This document shows positions 46,497 to 56,886 of a stretch of 64,000 bases of DNA, one piece after another; position 1 is the stretch's first letter; each line of letters begins with the position of its first letter. Under the pieces are notes generated by a model that worked only from the letters and a program-made list of their open reading frames with translations, did not search any database and was not told the DNA's origin. A program made the position numbers and the translations under genes. The stretch covers positions 70,894,319-70,958,318 of the forward strand of contig CM060686.1 of assembly GCA_030686995.1 (NCBI GenBank), read 5' to 3'. This DNA comes from Artemisia argyi (lineage: Eukaryota; Streptophyta; Magnoliopsida; Asterales; Asteraceae).

Positions 46497-46948
46497 TGTA
46501 GGATCTACACTTAATAGATCTAGAGCCAATAGATCGTTAGTCAACTAATGTAATCACTAGTAAACTAAATAGACAATCTCTGTTAGCTTATACTTATTGC
46601 GAAATATAAATATAAACTATATGCTAAACTTTGATCCTATATGGATCGATATTATTCACTAATAATCATTTTGAAACTCGTACCTATTACAATAACCTTG
46701 GGTTCCTTATATACTAGTGGAAACCCTAAATTCTTCTACAAGAAACGAATAACATAAAACTAATAAACGATATTCTACATATCATGTCCTAAAATAACTA
46801 ATCTCTATCTACGGATTAACTATATCCACAGTAACACTATTCTTCAGCAGGAACTATTCTTCAGTAGAAACCAGTATATGCTTCCGTAGGAACCTGTCAG
46901 TAGAAATCTTCAATAGTATCTAAATATTGACTTCACTAATTCCTTACA
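46497..46948 (-). repeat. 3' LTR of element C
   Basis: It runs TGTAGGATCTACAC to ATTCCTTACA on the plus strand. The minus-strand purine tract ATTAGGGGCGGAT adjoins at 46949-46961. On the sense strand its first 100 bases hold five TTCTGCTGA-like words. Confidence 0.95.
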
Positions 46949-47828
46949 ATCCGCCCCTAATCTTGAAGTTGACATGGTTAACTCCAAGATTCTTAATAGA
47001 TCTTCAAAGGCAAGGAAAAGAGGATTGATGATAAACTTCAGCAGCAAAGAATCTTTATCAGCAAAATCTCTATAATCAGCAACAAGTTGAAAAGCACCAT
47101 TCTTTGCAGCAACAAATGACCAATTGTACATCAAAACATATTAGTTTCATACTATTCTCATAACATCAGGTGTGTTAACTCCGGTGAGAGGTGAATCATT
47201 GAAAATAATGGATTTGATGTCTCTTTACCAATAGCCATTACTACTGGAGTAGCCAAATGTTTCAGTTCTCAAACTATGGTACACTGATGACCGTATGATT
47301 TTTAGCAAATCATCAGCTATAAACGGATTTGAGATGTCTTTACCTGTAGCCGTTTGATCAGGACTAGTCAATTAGTTGATGAAAAATCATCTTGGTCAAT
47401 TAAATACCAAATATGGTTTTCCACTGCCTTTACCACAAGCCATACTCTTGTGGGCTAGCCAATTATTGGAAATCCATAAAGGAAAAATCCATGGTCAATT
47501 GAGAACCATCCAACTCTCAGCTATTAAGAATGGGTGAGTTGAGTACCCAATAGTTTTTAGCAAACTATTACAGCTATCAACAGATTTGACCTGTCTTTAC
47601 CAAAGCTGTACCCTTTGGACTAGCCAACTTTTTGATGAAATAGTCAACATCAGGTAAGTTGAGAACCAGAGAAAGTGTGGAAATAACCAACACCAAATCC
47701 TGTAAACAACATACACAATACTATAAAAATCTGATAGTTTTTTTTTTTTTTTTTTTTTTCTTTTAAATAGTAAAGAAAAGAATAAAGAAAATAAAGAAAT
47801 ATACAACAAGACACCATACCAAACTCAA
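46949..47828 (-). other. 3' noncoding region of element C
   Basis: It lies between the aORF stop (47829) and the PPT. It contains an A23-type homopolymer (47738-47760 as T on the plus strand) and the four-unit structured array (47161-47670). Confidence 0.7.
47161..47670 (-). ncRNA. Four-unit tandem pseudoknot-like RNA array (element C)
   Basis: Sense-strand pairings (plus coordinates) are: U1 CCAAAG/CTTTGG (47600-47618) with loop ACAG pairing CTGT (about 47580-47583); U2 CCACAAG/CTTGTGG (47433-47453) with TATGG pairing CCATA; U3 CCTG/CAGG (47343-47362) with AAACGG pairing CCGTTT (47321-47326 with 47350-47355); U4 CCAGTAG/CTATTGG (47228-47247) with TAATGG pairing CCATTA (47206-47211 with 47235-47240). 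U1 and U3 have an extra stem, AATAGTTT/AAACTATT or ATGATTT/AAATCAT, with the same GCTAA loop. U1-U3 end with TGGGT/ACCCA, TGGT/ACCA or ACGGT/ACCAT. Unit order and linkers match element D. Confidence 0.6.
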
Positions 47829-50800
47829 TCATTCCAGATAAGTTTCAATATGAACACCATGCTGAGTTTTCAGTTCCATCTTAACCAAAATACTCCTCTT
47901 GATAGCCCTAATCAATTGTTCAGCCATATGCATATCATTCCCAATCATATCCAGAGGAATAGTGAGTTTCACTTCCAGCAGTTGGTTCATAACACCTATA
48001 GTGATTGGATATACCACATCTGCCCAATAATACAAGGTTTTGCCAGTGGTAGTGATGATCATATGAACATCAGGTAGAGGAAAGTATTTCCAAGTATCAA
48101 CTACCCAATTCTTCTGACCTTTCCAAACATGAAATCCAGTACCAGTAAAAAGATGAGAATCACAGAGGACTTGTAAATCTCCCAGCAAAAACATACCAAT
48201 CCCTTCAGGTTGATGAGACTTATAATAAGTTACAACCCATCCATATAAAGAAAGAATGTCTTGCCTATCCACCATATGTAAATTTGACTAAGAAAAGTAA
48301 ATTCTTTGGTGGAACCATCTTGTCAGTGAAGTACATTGACTTGTCCTTGACCAGTTGGAGAGTTAATAAGTTCCCATTTAACTACTCTCTCCCAAACAAC
48401 CAGATTTTCATCATTAGAATCAAAGTCAATGAAGGTACTATCCTTAGGTGATTCACCCTTAGAAGCCTTTCTCTTCTTAGCAACAGTCTTCTTCCTAGTA
48501 CCAGGGGTAGAAGGAGTAACAAGTGAAGGAGCATCAGAGGTCTCATCAGTGGGAACTGGTTCTGAAGCATCAGGAGATACACTCTTTGGATCTTCAGGAG
48601 GAATAGATTCTGAATCTTTAGGAACATCTGCTGAAGCATCAATAGGAGCAGAAGAGGATCTACCAACATCTGAAGGTTCAGAAGGCTCCACAGCTGCATG
48701 AACAGCAATATCATTAGATGGTGAAGGAACAACATCAGTAGAATCATTAACCTGAGTTAACACTGAAAGAGAATGAATATGCTCCTGAGCACCAAATGAA
48801 GACTCAGTGTATTCTTTTGGCTGATCAGCAGAATCATCAAGCATGATCCTCTTAGCAACAGGCTTATCCATAAGTCTGCCACGCTTCTCTAACACATCTG
48901 GAACATTGATACCTGAGGAATGAAGATTAGAGATGATCTTGTCATAGTAAGAAGTAAGCTGAGTGTCGGAAAATCCCCAAAATTTATTTTGAGTCCATCC
49001 TGAGCCAAACATAGAACACCCTTGATTCTTGACAAAATTCCTCATATACTTTCTAATCTCTCCTTTAGTCCATGGTTTGTCCCTTAGCTCTTCAGCTTTT
49101 CTCTCTGCCTCAGCTTGCCTCTGTAGCTTAGCTCTTTCAACCATCCTTTTAGAAAAATCAGTCTCATGATAATCAACTCCAAGTACAGATTTTGCCAAAT
49201 CAGGCTTAGCAGAGACTTGAGAAGCCAAATGTTCCCATTGCTCAGTAGATAATCTCTTAGTAATTTCATCTAACTCCTTTTGTCTTTCAGCAGGTAGTGT
49301 ATGAGTAATTGGAGTACCCATTCTATCCAAATCAGCCTGTATCTTTCTAGCAAGTTGCTCAGAGGCCTGTATATCCAAATCCCTCTTAGTCTTTGCAGCC
49401 TCCTCTTTAGCTTGTAATTGTGCTGCAAGCAATTCACTAAGCTTCTCATTAGCTATTTCCTGCTTAGTTTTCTCTATAGAAGGAATATCTTGAGCAACCA
49501 TAACAGACTTTCATTTATCTTTCTGAGTGGAAGTAGCTTCAGGAGGAACAGAATGCTGATAAGTAGTATCTTGTGCTGAAGAACCATCAAGACAATCAAC
49601 ATGTAAATCTGCTGATTCATCAGCAGAAACTTCCTTTGGCATTGGAGTAGCTGATGTTGTATTGTCAGATGATACCACATATTCCTTTCCAGCAACAAAG
49701 AATGTATTTGCTGATTGAGAAGCATCAGCAGTAGTCTTTTCAGCAGGAACATCACTGGTTGGTTCATTCCCCTGAAGATTAGCATTAGCATCTGTCATAA
49801 GAATCTCATCACCACTAGACACTTTAGAATATTCAGCAGCTTTCTTCGCCAAATATTGTCTTCTACTTCTTCTGCTGAAATGAATTGTCTACTTGGGTTG
49901 GGAAACTTCAGCAACTTTGGGAGAAGAAGCATGATTCTGTCTAGCAACTTCAACTAAGATCTCAAGAGAATCCAAATTTCCCTCCTTAGGCACTTCAGCA
50001 GCTTCTCTCACAATCTTTCTTTTCTTCTGCTGATCAAGTTGTGCCTCCAAATCCTGAACTCTGCTTTTCAACACTTCAATCTCACCACCAAGAGTAGATT
50101 TGGTATCTGCAAGTTCCTTCTGAAGATCATCAGTCTTTTGAATATACCTGCAAAGCAAATCATGTACAGAGGTGAGAGTAACAGGGTCCTCTGCTCCACC
50201 AACAGATTGCTCAATGGGAAAAGGAGCTTCATTGAACCTAGCAGGAGAAACAGACATATGTACAACATTGGGAGAGCTTTCATCATATGGCTCTCTCACA
50301 GGACTAGGTGTAGGTAATCTAGTAATCTCAGGCTCAAGAGGTGTAGGTACTTGTGTACCAAGAGACTGAATTGTCTCTTCAACCTCAGGAGTATGCTCAT
50401 CAGGACCAACCTGAGATGGTGATGGAACAGGACTAGGAGACAGAGGTAAAGCGGAAGGTGGAGGCTGGTCAGAAGAAACAGGCAATGGTTCAGCAGTTGT
50501 AGATGACTCTCCCTCATTTACCACTGAAGGATTACCATCAGCAGCAATACCAGAAGATGATGGATTACCATCATCAGCAGCAGGTTGAGAGGGCATATCA
50601 CCAGTAGCATCACCCTCATTTACATTATCATTGCCCTGTGGCAACATAGCAGCTAACAGAGGGCGAAGTACCCCATCATAGTTAGTTTGCATAGAGGCAA
50701 ATAACTTAGAACCAAGACTCTTAATAGGCACATGAATTCTGTCTTCAGTGGTTATGTCTAAAATAATTTGTAGAAACCTAGGGTACATTAAAAACTTATG

Positions 50801-51358
50801 TGTTTGCTTCTCAACATTTTCTATCATATAATTAAAAATAAACTTTGAGAAATTATAAGTTAACCCTTCAAAAAGACAGACAATACCACAACCCAATTGG
50901 GTAGAGAACTGATCCCAGCCACCAAACTTGTTGCTAATACATTGGAGCAGCAAATGCACCAAATACCTCCACTTGGGACAGAACTGATTCTTAAGCCACT
51001 TTGTGGTGTCAGTGCTTTGATAACCAGCTTCCCTTAACCCAGCAAGTATTTCTTCAGTGTTGGAGTGAAAAACACCATTCTCATCATCCAAATGAAGCTT
51101 TGACCTTATCAAACCTTCAGTCACCACATACTCATTTCCATCAATATCAGCCACGATCTCTATGTCAGATCTTTTCCTAGCAGATGCCCAAAATTGCTTC
51201 ACCATAAATTCATATATCACATTTGGAGAATGTGTTAAAGCATAATGAATCTTTGAACGCTGTAGAAACTCCACCATTGAATCATACAGTTCATGACCTT
51301 TAGCCTTTTTCAGAACAGCAAACTTGTTATGATCTTTCTTGAATTGAAGTCTTGCCAT
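47829..51358 (-). pseudogene. Copia aORF (element C), about 1175 codons
   Basis: It starts ATGGCAAGACTT at 51358. The N-terminal domain carries SPNVIYEFMVKQFWASARKR, WRYLVHLLLQC and FLMYPRFLQIIL (to about residue 210). A Pro/Ser-rich spacer, a heptad stretch (about residues 395-450), a Glu/Lys/Arg-rich helical region with LAAQLQAKEEAAKTKRDLD, a KPWTKGEIRKYMRNF block, another acidic spacer and a C-terminal domain (47829-48275) with LLGDLQVLCD and DVHMIITTTGK follow. Same-frame stops are at 49889 (TAG), about 49508 (TGA) and 48323 (TGA). An extra AT near 48280 shifts the frame. It is homologous to the D aORF over its whole length. Function unknown. Confidence 0.8.
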
Positions 51359-51804
51359 TTGAATGATTTGAGGGAGATAGTTATGAATTATGCAAATGAA
51401 TGATGGGTTTAAATTGAGGGATGGGGGAATAATTTAGTTTTGGCGAAGATATGCAAAGTAGGTTATGAAAGGAAGTTCCCCAATCATGGTCAAAAATTAT
51501 TGGAACAAATCGTTGACCATATCTGACGTGGAAAGTGGTTCCATCCAATTTCAAAATTACCCTTCAGCAGAAACGAAAGTCTATCTGCTGATGGATGGTC
51601 AATCAGCAGAAACCAATAAAGAGTAAAAATATCTTCAGTGAATATCTTGATTTTTTACTGTGCCACCCAACTCGCATTAATTATCATAAAGCCTTGACTT
51701 CGCCTATTTAATAACCCCCAAATCACACTTTTACAGATAACAATTACCCCCAAATCTCATCAAAAACCCTAATTTCTCAATTAACCCCAATTCTTCACCA
51801 AATC
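51359..51804. promoter_or_regulatory. Divergent intergenic region between aORF and antisense ORF
   Basis: These 446 bp separate two head-to-head reading frames. On the plus side there is CCTATTTAATAACC (about 51704), a TATA-like site, and a telo-box AAACCCTAA at 51764-51772. On the minus side there is a pyrimidine-rich leader before the aORF. TTCAGCAGAAAC and CTGCTGA words, also present in the LTR, lie at 51563-51612. Confidence 0.4.
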
Positions 51805-52239
51805 ATGTCTTCCAAACCTGAAATCATTGATCTAACCTCATCTTCCTCCTCCTCTTCATCATCAGAGGATCTTCCACCTTATCCTTCTGAATTAGATGAT
51901 TCAGATTATGCTAGAGAGATGGAGAGACGATGGAATGCACTGGAGAGGGGTAAACCAAGCAATGCCCCCATTCCTGCTGAGAGACAATATGTCCCTCCCT
52001 TCATCTTTACTTCTGATGAAGACTCTTCAGAGGATGAAGACGAAGAACCATCATTCCTTCCTCCTTCCACACCAGAGAGATCCCAACCAAGGCCAAGGAA
52101 GAGGAATCCATCTCTTCTAACATCACGGGGTGTGGTGTTGGGTCTTCCTGCTCCAGGATCTGGTGCTTCATACCATGGACACAGGGAAAAAGGCAAGAAG
52201 GCAGAGGTGATGGGTAAGGGGAAAGGGAAAGTGGAGTAG
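51805..52239 (+). CDS. Antisense acidic/serine-rich ORF inside element C
   Basis: This intact 144-residue ORF is opposite to the element, between RNase H and the aORF. It begins MSSKPEIIDLTSSSSSSSSS and passes through an acidic region (TSDEDSSEDEDEEPSF, about residues 72-87). It ends in a Pro/Arg-rich and Gly/Lys-rich basic tail (KGKKAEVMGKGKGKVE). The EIIDLTSS start resembles a SUMO-interacting motif type (hydrophobic-acidic followed by Ser), an observation only. The leader looks like a plant 5' UTR. No stop or frameshift, although the sense frames of C carry many. I do not recognise a family. A chance ORF opposite acidic codons is less likely here because no sense coding frame overlaps it. 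Confidence 0.5.
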   Translation: MSSKPEIIDLTSSSSSSSSSEDLPPYPSELDDSDYAREMERRWNALERGKPSNAPIPAERQYVPPFIFTSDEDSSEDEDEEPSFLPPSTPERSQPRPRKRNPSLLTSRGVVLGLPAPGSGASYHGHREKGKKAEVMGKGKGKVE

Positions 52240-52710
52240 TTGATGATGGGATGTTGCCAAGGACCAAAGATGTAAAACTAGGTTCTTGAGCATCTTCTTT
52301 CTTGAACTAAAGATATAAAACTCGGTTCTTGAGCATCTTCGTCGTCGTCGTCATCATTCTTCCCTTTCCATTTTCACCTTCAACTTCTTCATCAGACTGG
52401 TCATGCATATCCACCAGCCTTTTTGTAATATATGATAGAAGCTTATTAGCAGTTTGGTAGACTTAATGTAGGAATGGTCTTTGTATTCCACTTTAAAGTT
52501 GATTGTAAGCTGTAAATTGTTTCTTGAATGAATGAATATCTTTCCTTATTTGTCAATTCTTGTGTATTACTTCAGTAGAAGCAATGTATTTTAGTATGAA
52601 TGACTCTTCAGTAGAAACAATGCTCAGTAAACATGACCACATTCCCTTAAAAATAGCTCTTTGGTGAATTAACTAAAGATCAACAACTTCACATAAGGAC
52701 ATTCTGTAAA
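52240..52710 (+). other. Downstream flank of the antisense ORF
   Basis: It contains a 27-base near-duplicate phrase (GTAAAACTAGGTTCTTGAGCATCTTC and a second copy about 50 bases later) and a GTCGTCGTCGTC run. AT-rich sequence with an AATGAATGAATAT end follows, resembling a plant 3' UTR. Confidence 0.4.
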
Positions 52711-52986
52711 GGGTAAAAGCCATAAAATACCATCGTACTTTCAAAAATGTCCCAACTTGACCAATTTACCTTTTTATTGCGGACTTTACCAATGAACTTT
52801 CAAATTTTTAGCCGACTTGAACCAAATTTAGCTAAAAATTTGGTTCAAGTCGGCAAAAAATTTGAAAGTTCATTGGTAAAGTCGGCTAAAAATTTGAAAG
52901 TTCATTGGTAAAGTCCGAAATAAAAAAGTATATTGGTCAAGTTGGGACATTTTTGAAAGTACGATGGTATTTTATGGGTTTTACCC
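52711..52986. mobile_element. Foldback MITE, MULE-like (276 bp), inside element C
   Basis: Nearly the whole length is an inverted repeat starting GGGTAAAAGCCATAAAATACC and ending GGTATTTTATGGGTTTTACCC. The duplication flanking it is TTCTGTAAA (52702-52710) and TTCTGCAAA (52987-52995), 8 of 9 identical. A 34-bp piece of the right arm (TTTGAAAGTTCATTGGTAAAGTCGGC type) is duplicated in tandem. No coding capacity. Confidence 0.85.
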
Positions 52987-53107
52987 TTCTGCAAAATAGA
53001 TACGGAGTAGCAAACACAACAAACAAAACTTACAGAAACATTAGTAGATTAGTGTTAGCAATAATTAATAATATACGAATAATATTCAAAGGATACAACA
53101 TCAAGAA

Positions 53108-53159
53108 CAATCCTCCCTAAAGGCACATGCCTCCCATGAGGCTTATGCCTCCCCTCAAA
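53108..53159 (-). other. Internal polypurine-tract-like sequences (element C)
   Basis: The minus strand reads TTTGAGGGGAGGCAT (53145-53159) and TTAGGGAGGATTG (53108-53120) just after RNase H. The same motifs follow RNase H in element D. Confidence 0.55.
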
Positions 53160-53167
53160 CATAGCAT

Positions 53168-54826
53168 TCAAGGGTTAACCATCCCAATGTGGACAACTAA
53201 GTGGTTAAACCTAGGTCCATCAAAAGCTTTTGTTAATAAATCAGCCACATTATCATCAGTATGAATTTTAAGCACCTGTATTAAATGTTTTTCATTTGCA
53301 TCTCTTATAAAATGATGCCTAATTTCAATATGTTTAGTTCTTTGGTGAAAAATTGGATTTTTAACAATGGAAATGGTACTTTGATTATCAATATAGATTT
53401 TTGTGTTCATAAAGTTGAACCCATAAACCAACATTTAATTCTGAATCCAGAGTACCTGACCACAACAGTTAGCAGCAGCAACATATTCTGCTTCAGTAGA
53501 AGAGGTAGCCACAATGGTTTGTTTCTTGCACTGCCAAGAAATGAGTCTTCTACCTAGAAATTGACAACCTCCTGTTGTGGATTTCCAGTCCAAATTAGCC
53601 CCAGCATAGTCACTATCACTATATGCTTCCAGTACAAATGGTGAATCCCTTGGATACCAAAGACCTAACTTGGGTTGGCCTTTGAGATACTTGAAAATCT
53701 TTTTCACAGCATTTAGGTGGGAAGTCAATGGAGTGACTTGATGTATTGAGCAAGCACTGACAGCAAAGGTGATGTCAGGTCTTAAAGTTGTGAGATACAT
53801 GAGTGATCCAATCATGGATCTATATAGATGCACATTAACAGCTTCATCTTGTTCATTTGGATTTTTCAGCTTGGGAGGTTCATAGGGAGTGGTTGCAGTC
53901 CTCAGTAGTTCAAAGTCAAACTTCTTCAAGATATCTTTCACATATTTCTCCTGATGGATAAAAATCCTATCAGGTTGTTGTTTAACTTGTAGCCCCAAGA
54001 AAAATGTCAGTTCCCCCATTGCACTCATCTGAAATTCACCTTTCATCAAATCTTCAAATTCCCTGCACCATGCTTCCTTTGTGGAGCCAAAGATAATATC
54101 ATCCACATAAACTTGTACTAGAATGATATCCCTGGAGTTTTTCTTGATAAAGAGAGTCTTGTCAATTGCTCCTCTTCTGTATCCATGTTCCAAAAGGAAG
54201 GTAGATAGCCTAGCATACAAGGCTCTTGGTGCTTGATGAAGGCCATAGAGTGCCTTGACAACCTTGTATACCTTCTTAGGATGTTGTGGGTCTTCAAAGC
54301 CTTGTGGTTGAGAGACATAAACTTCCTCCTCAATCTTGCCATATATGAAGGCACTTTTTACATCCATTTGATATACCACAAATCCCATGTATGCGGCAAA
54401 GGCCAAAAATAACCTAATCGCCTCCACCCTAGCAACAAGTGCAAAAACTTCAGTATAATCAATCCCTTCTTCTTGTCTGAAACCTTGAGCCACCAACCTA
54501 GCTTTATTTCTGACCACTATACCTCTTGCATCCCTCTTGCACTTTAATATCCACTTGGTTCCAATAGCAATTTTATCTACAGGTAGATCAACAAGGACCC
54601 ATACATCTTGATTTTTGAATTTTTGCATCTCTTCCTGCATAGCTTCAACCCAACTAGGTTCACTCAAAGCTTGTTTAATGCTTGTTGGCTTTACTTGGGA
54701 TAAGAAACAAGCAAACGGACAATGCTTCTGATCTGTGTGATTGTCTCTCTTCTGATTAGACACATATGTGAAAAAGGCACATTGACCAAACTGTGTCTGC
54801 TTTATAGCACTTCTGGTTAGAACCAT
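53168..54826 (-). pseudogene. Copia reverse transcriptase-RNase H (element C)
   Basis: This is 463 residues plus a same-frame RNase H tail after one TAA (53435-53437). Element D has Gln at that codon. RT blocks are [61 protein letters not shown] and catalytic [11 protein letters not shown]. RNase H has [50 protein letters not shown] replaces the usual FAPVAR. It makes DNA from element RNA and removes the template. It shares about two thirds of residues by eye with D. Confidence 0.9.
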
Positions 54827-54946
54827 AGCATTTGGATCACCAAGGATATTCTCTTGAGGATGAATGGTGTTGATCCTCTTAGTGGGAACAGGGTTGACAT
54901 CAACAGAGGTTTCAAGATTAGTTAAAGTTAGAGCAAAATCTTCATC

Positions 54947-55576
54947 CTAAGAAGCTAATTGAAAAATGCCAGCACTTTGTTCATGGTTGCCAAGATCTGA
55001 GGGGCTGGGGAACCTGCCAAATGGTTCTTCTAAGCTGGTTGATGTAACAGTGGAAACAGGTGTTGCAGCATAAATGCCTTTAGGAGAATTGGCAGCAGCT
55101 GCATCAACAGAAATAGATTTTCTGCTGACATCAATAGTAGCTTGTTTCAAGAGTGCTTCAGTGTCTTGAGCAAATTCAAGACCAAGCCTTTTAGCTTCTT
55201 CAGCAGCTGCATGCTCTTGCTTTTTGACTCTAGCAAGATCTTCTACATAGGTTGAGTTTTCCACATCATCAGTAGTTTTGGCATCAGAGGCTTCTGTGTT
55301 AGTAGTGGGACCTACAACATGAATAGGGAGAGAAGATACAACAATAGTGGGTTCATTACATTCTGCATCACTGTCTGAGTCATCTTCCAGGGTACCTGCA
55401 ATGTTAGTAGGAGACACTTGTATACCTGCAGAAGGGTTAGTTTTAAATCTTGTATACCCCAAATGATCTATCAAGTAATCAAGGTCAAAATACCATTCAT
55501 GACCTTTTCCCTGAGTATTTTCATTGTCCTCCAGAAATTTCAGGTTAAGAGTCTCTTCAATCTTCTTTGCAGCCAA
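54947..55576 (-). pseudogene. Integrase-RT linker of pol (element C)
   Basis: It has NLKFLEDNENTQGKGHEWYF, then a Ser/Thr/Asp-rich spacer and a helical EEAKRLGLEFAQD stretch with repeated SVDAAAA. It is in the same frame as the RT, with a TAG between them (54947). The 5' end of this frame is created by the local inverted duplication at 55591-55624 and an extra AT. Confidence 0.7.
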
Positions 55577-55586
55577 ATTATATACC

Positions 55587-56390
55587 CTATAAGGTCATGA
55601 ATGGTATTTTGACCTTGATTACTTTTTCTTCAAATTTACCTAAGTGATCACTTGTATTCAGTATAGTCACTTGACATACAAGAGGTTTCAAGTATGCAAT
55701 GGTAGGTTTCTTCCCTGTCAAAAGCTCATAAGGTGTCTTATTGTGAGGTTTAGTAATCAACACCCTATTAAGCACATAACAAGCAGTGCCAACTGCTTCA
55801 GTCCAAAACATAGTGGGAAGTTTAGAATCAGCAAGCATAGATCTTGTAGCCTCTATCAGGGTTCTATTTTTCCTTTCTGCAACTCCATTCTGTTATGGAG
55901 TCCTGGGATTGCTGTAGTCCCTCTTTATACCCTTTAACCCACAGAGTTCAATAAGATTGGCATTTTTGAACTCTGTCCCATTGTCACACCTTATACCTTT
56001 GATCTTCTTGTTAAGTTGGTTTTCAATGAGGGCCATAAATTCTTTCAGTTTCTGAAAGGTTTGATCTTTAGTCACCAAAAAGAATATCCAACTAAATCTA
56101 CTAAAAGCATCAGTGATCACCAAACAAAAGTACTTATGGTCAATACTCCTGATGGATGTTGGACCAAAAAGATCCATATGAAGCAGCTGCAAAGGATCTG
56201 AGATTGTGCTCACAGCAGTAATAGCCTTATAAGAAGCTTTGTGTTACTTTCCTTTGTTACATGCAACACAGTTGTGTTCATTGGTGAATATCTTGGAAGG
56301 AAGTCCATGAACAAGTCCATCTTTAGCAAGCTTGTTGATTACTTTGAAGTTAACATGTGCCATCCTTCTGTGCCATTTTGTAGATTCATC
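55587..56390 (-). pseudogene. Copia integrase (element C)
   Basis: The HHCC zinc domain (WHRRMAH...CVACNKGK) is followed by a TAA, and then the catalytic core: LLHMDLFGP (first Asp), GIRCDNGTEF (second Asp), and QNGVAERKNRTLIEA (Glu) after a TAA at 55893 that takes the place of the usual Gln of QQNGV. The C-terminal part is TACYVLNRVLITKPHNKTPYELL, then HLGKFEEK, where a 34-bp inverted copy of downstream sequence replaces the normal codons. It inserted element DNA into the genome. Catalytic residues are kept but the frame is broken. Confidence 0.85.
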
Positions 56391-56411
56391 CAAGGATGCT
56401 TTAGCCACCAA

Positions 56412-56802
56412 TCATGCTAGATCACCTTCTGGCTTGACATCATTCAAATTGAATGTGTAAAGATTATGATTTCTTAGAACCTTTAGCAATACATGACTTT
56501 CATCAGGCATTTTGAAATCAGGTGAAAGAATGAGACAGTCCTCATCAGTGAAAAGCACAGGGATCTTTTTGTCACATATTTGTGAAACTGAGAACAAATT
56601 GAAACCTTGTAGTTCCTTCACATAGTAGAAATTCTCAAAATCAACCTTTGGAGTTCTAATGGTTCCTTTTCCAGTGATTCTTCCTACTCCACTTCCAAAT
56701 CTCACTATGCCTCCATTAAAAGGCACAAAATTCTGTAGCTTCTCCTGATTCCCAGACATGCTTCTTGAACAACCACTATCTACAATACCTAAGTCTTTAT
56801 TT
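56412..56802 (-). pseudogene. Copia aspartic protease C-terminal part and pre-integrase domain (element C)
   Basis: DLGIVDSGCSRSMSGN holds the protease DSG motif (about 56755-56800). It is followed by GGIVRFGSGVGRITGKGTI, LFSVSQICDKK and HVLLKVLRNHNLYTFNL. It is in a different frame from the upstream gag, separated by about 60 bases with an intron-like end (T-rich, then TTGTAG before GGACAACC). A TGA at 56412 replaces the residue before LVAKASLDES. Confidence 0.8.
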
Positions 56803-56860
56803 AAAAGAGGTTGTCCCTACAACAACAAAAAAATTATACAACAATATAAGTACATTGATA

Positions 56861-56886
56861 GACTCAAGTCTTGAAAGACTTGAGTC
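56861..56886. repeat. Perfect 12-bp palindrome at the gag-protease junction (element C)
   Basis: GACTCAAGTCTT (56861-56872) and AAGACTTGAGTC (56875-56886) are separated by two bases. The gag-side frame stops inside it. Confidence 0.85.

Noticed and set aside
46227..46514. 95-codon plus-strand ORF in the I LTR
   Set aside because: It runs from the LTR of I across the C insertion point into the C LTR, so it is a chance fusion.
48429..48701. Gly/Ser-rich plus-strand ORF opposite the C aORF
   Set aside because: It is the reverse reading of a biased acidic/Ser-rich coding stretch and has no promoter-like flank, unlike 51805-52239.
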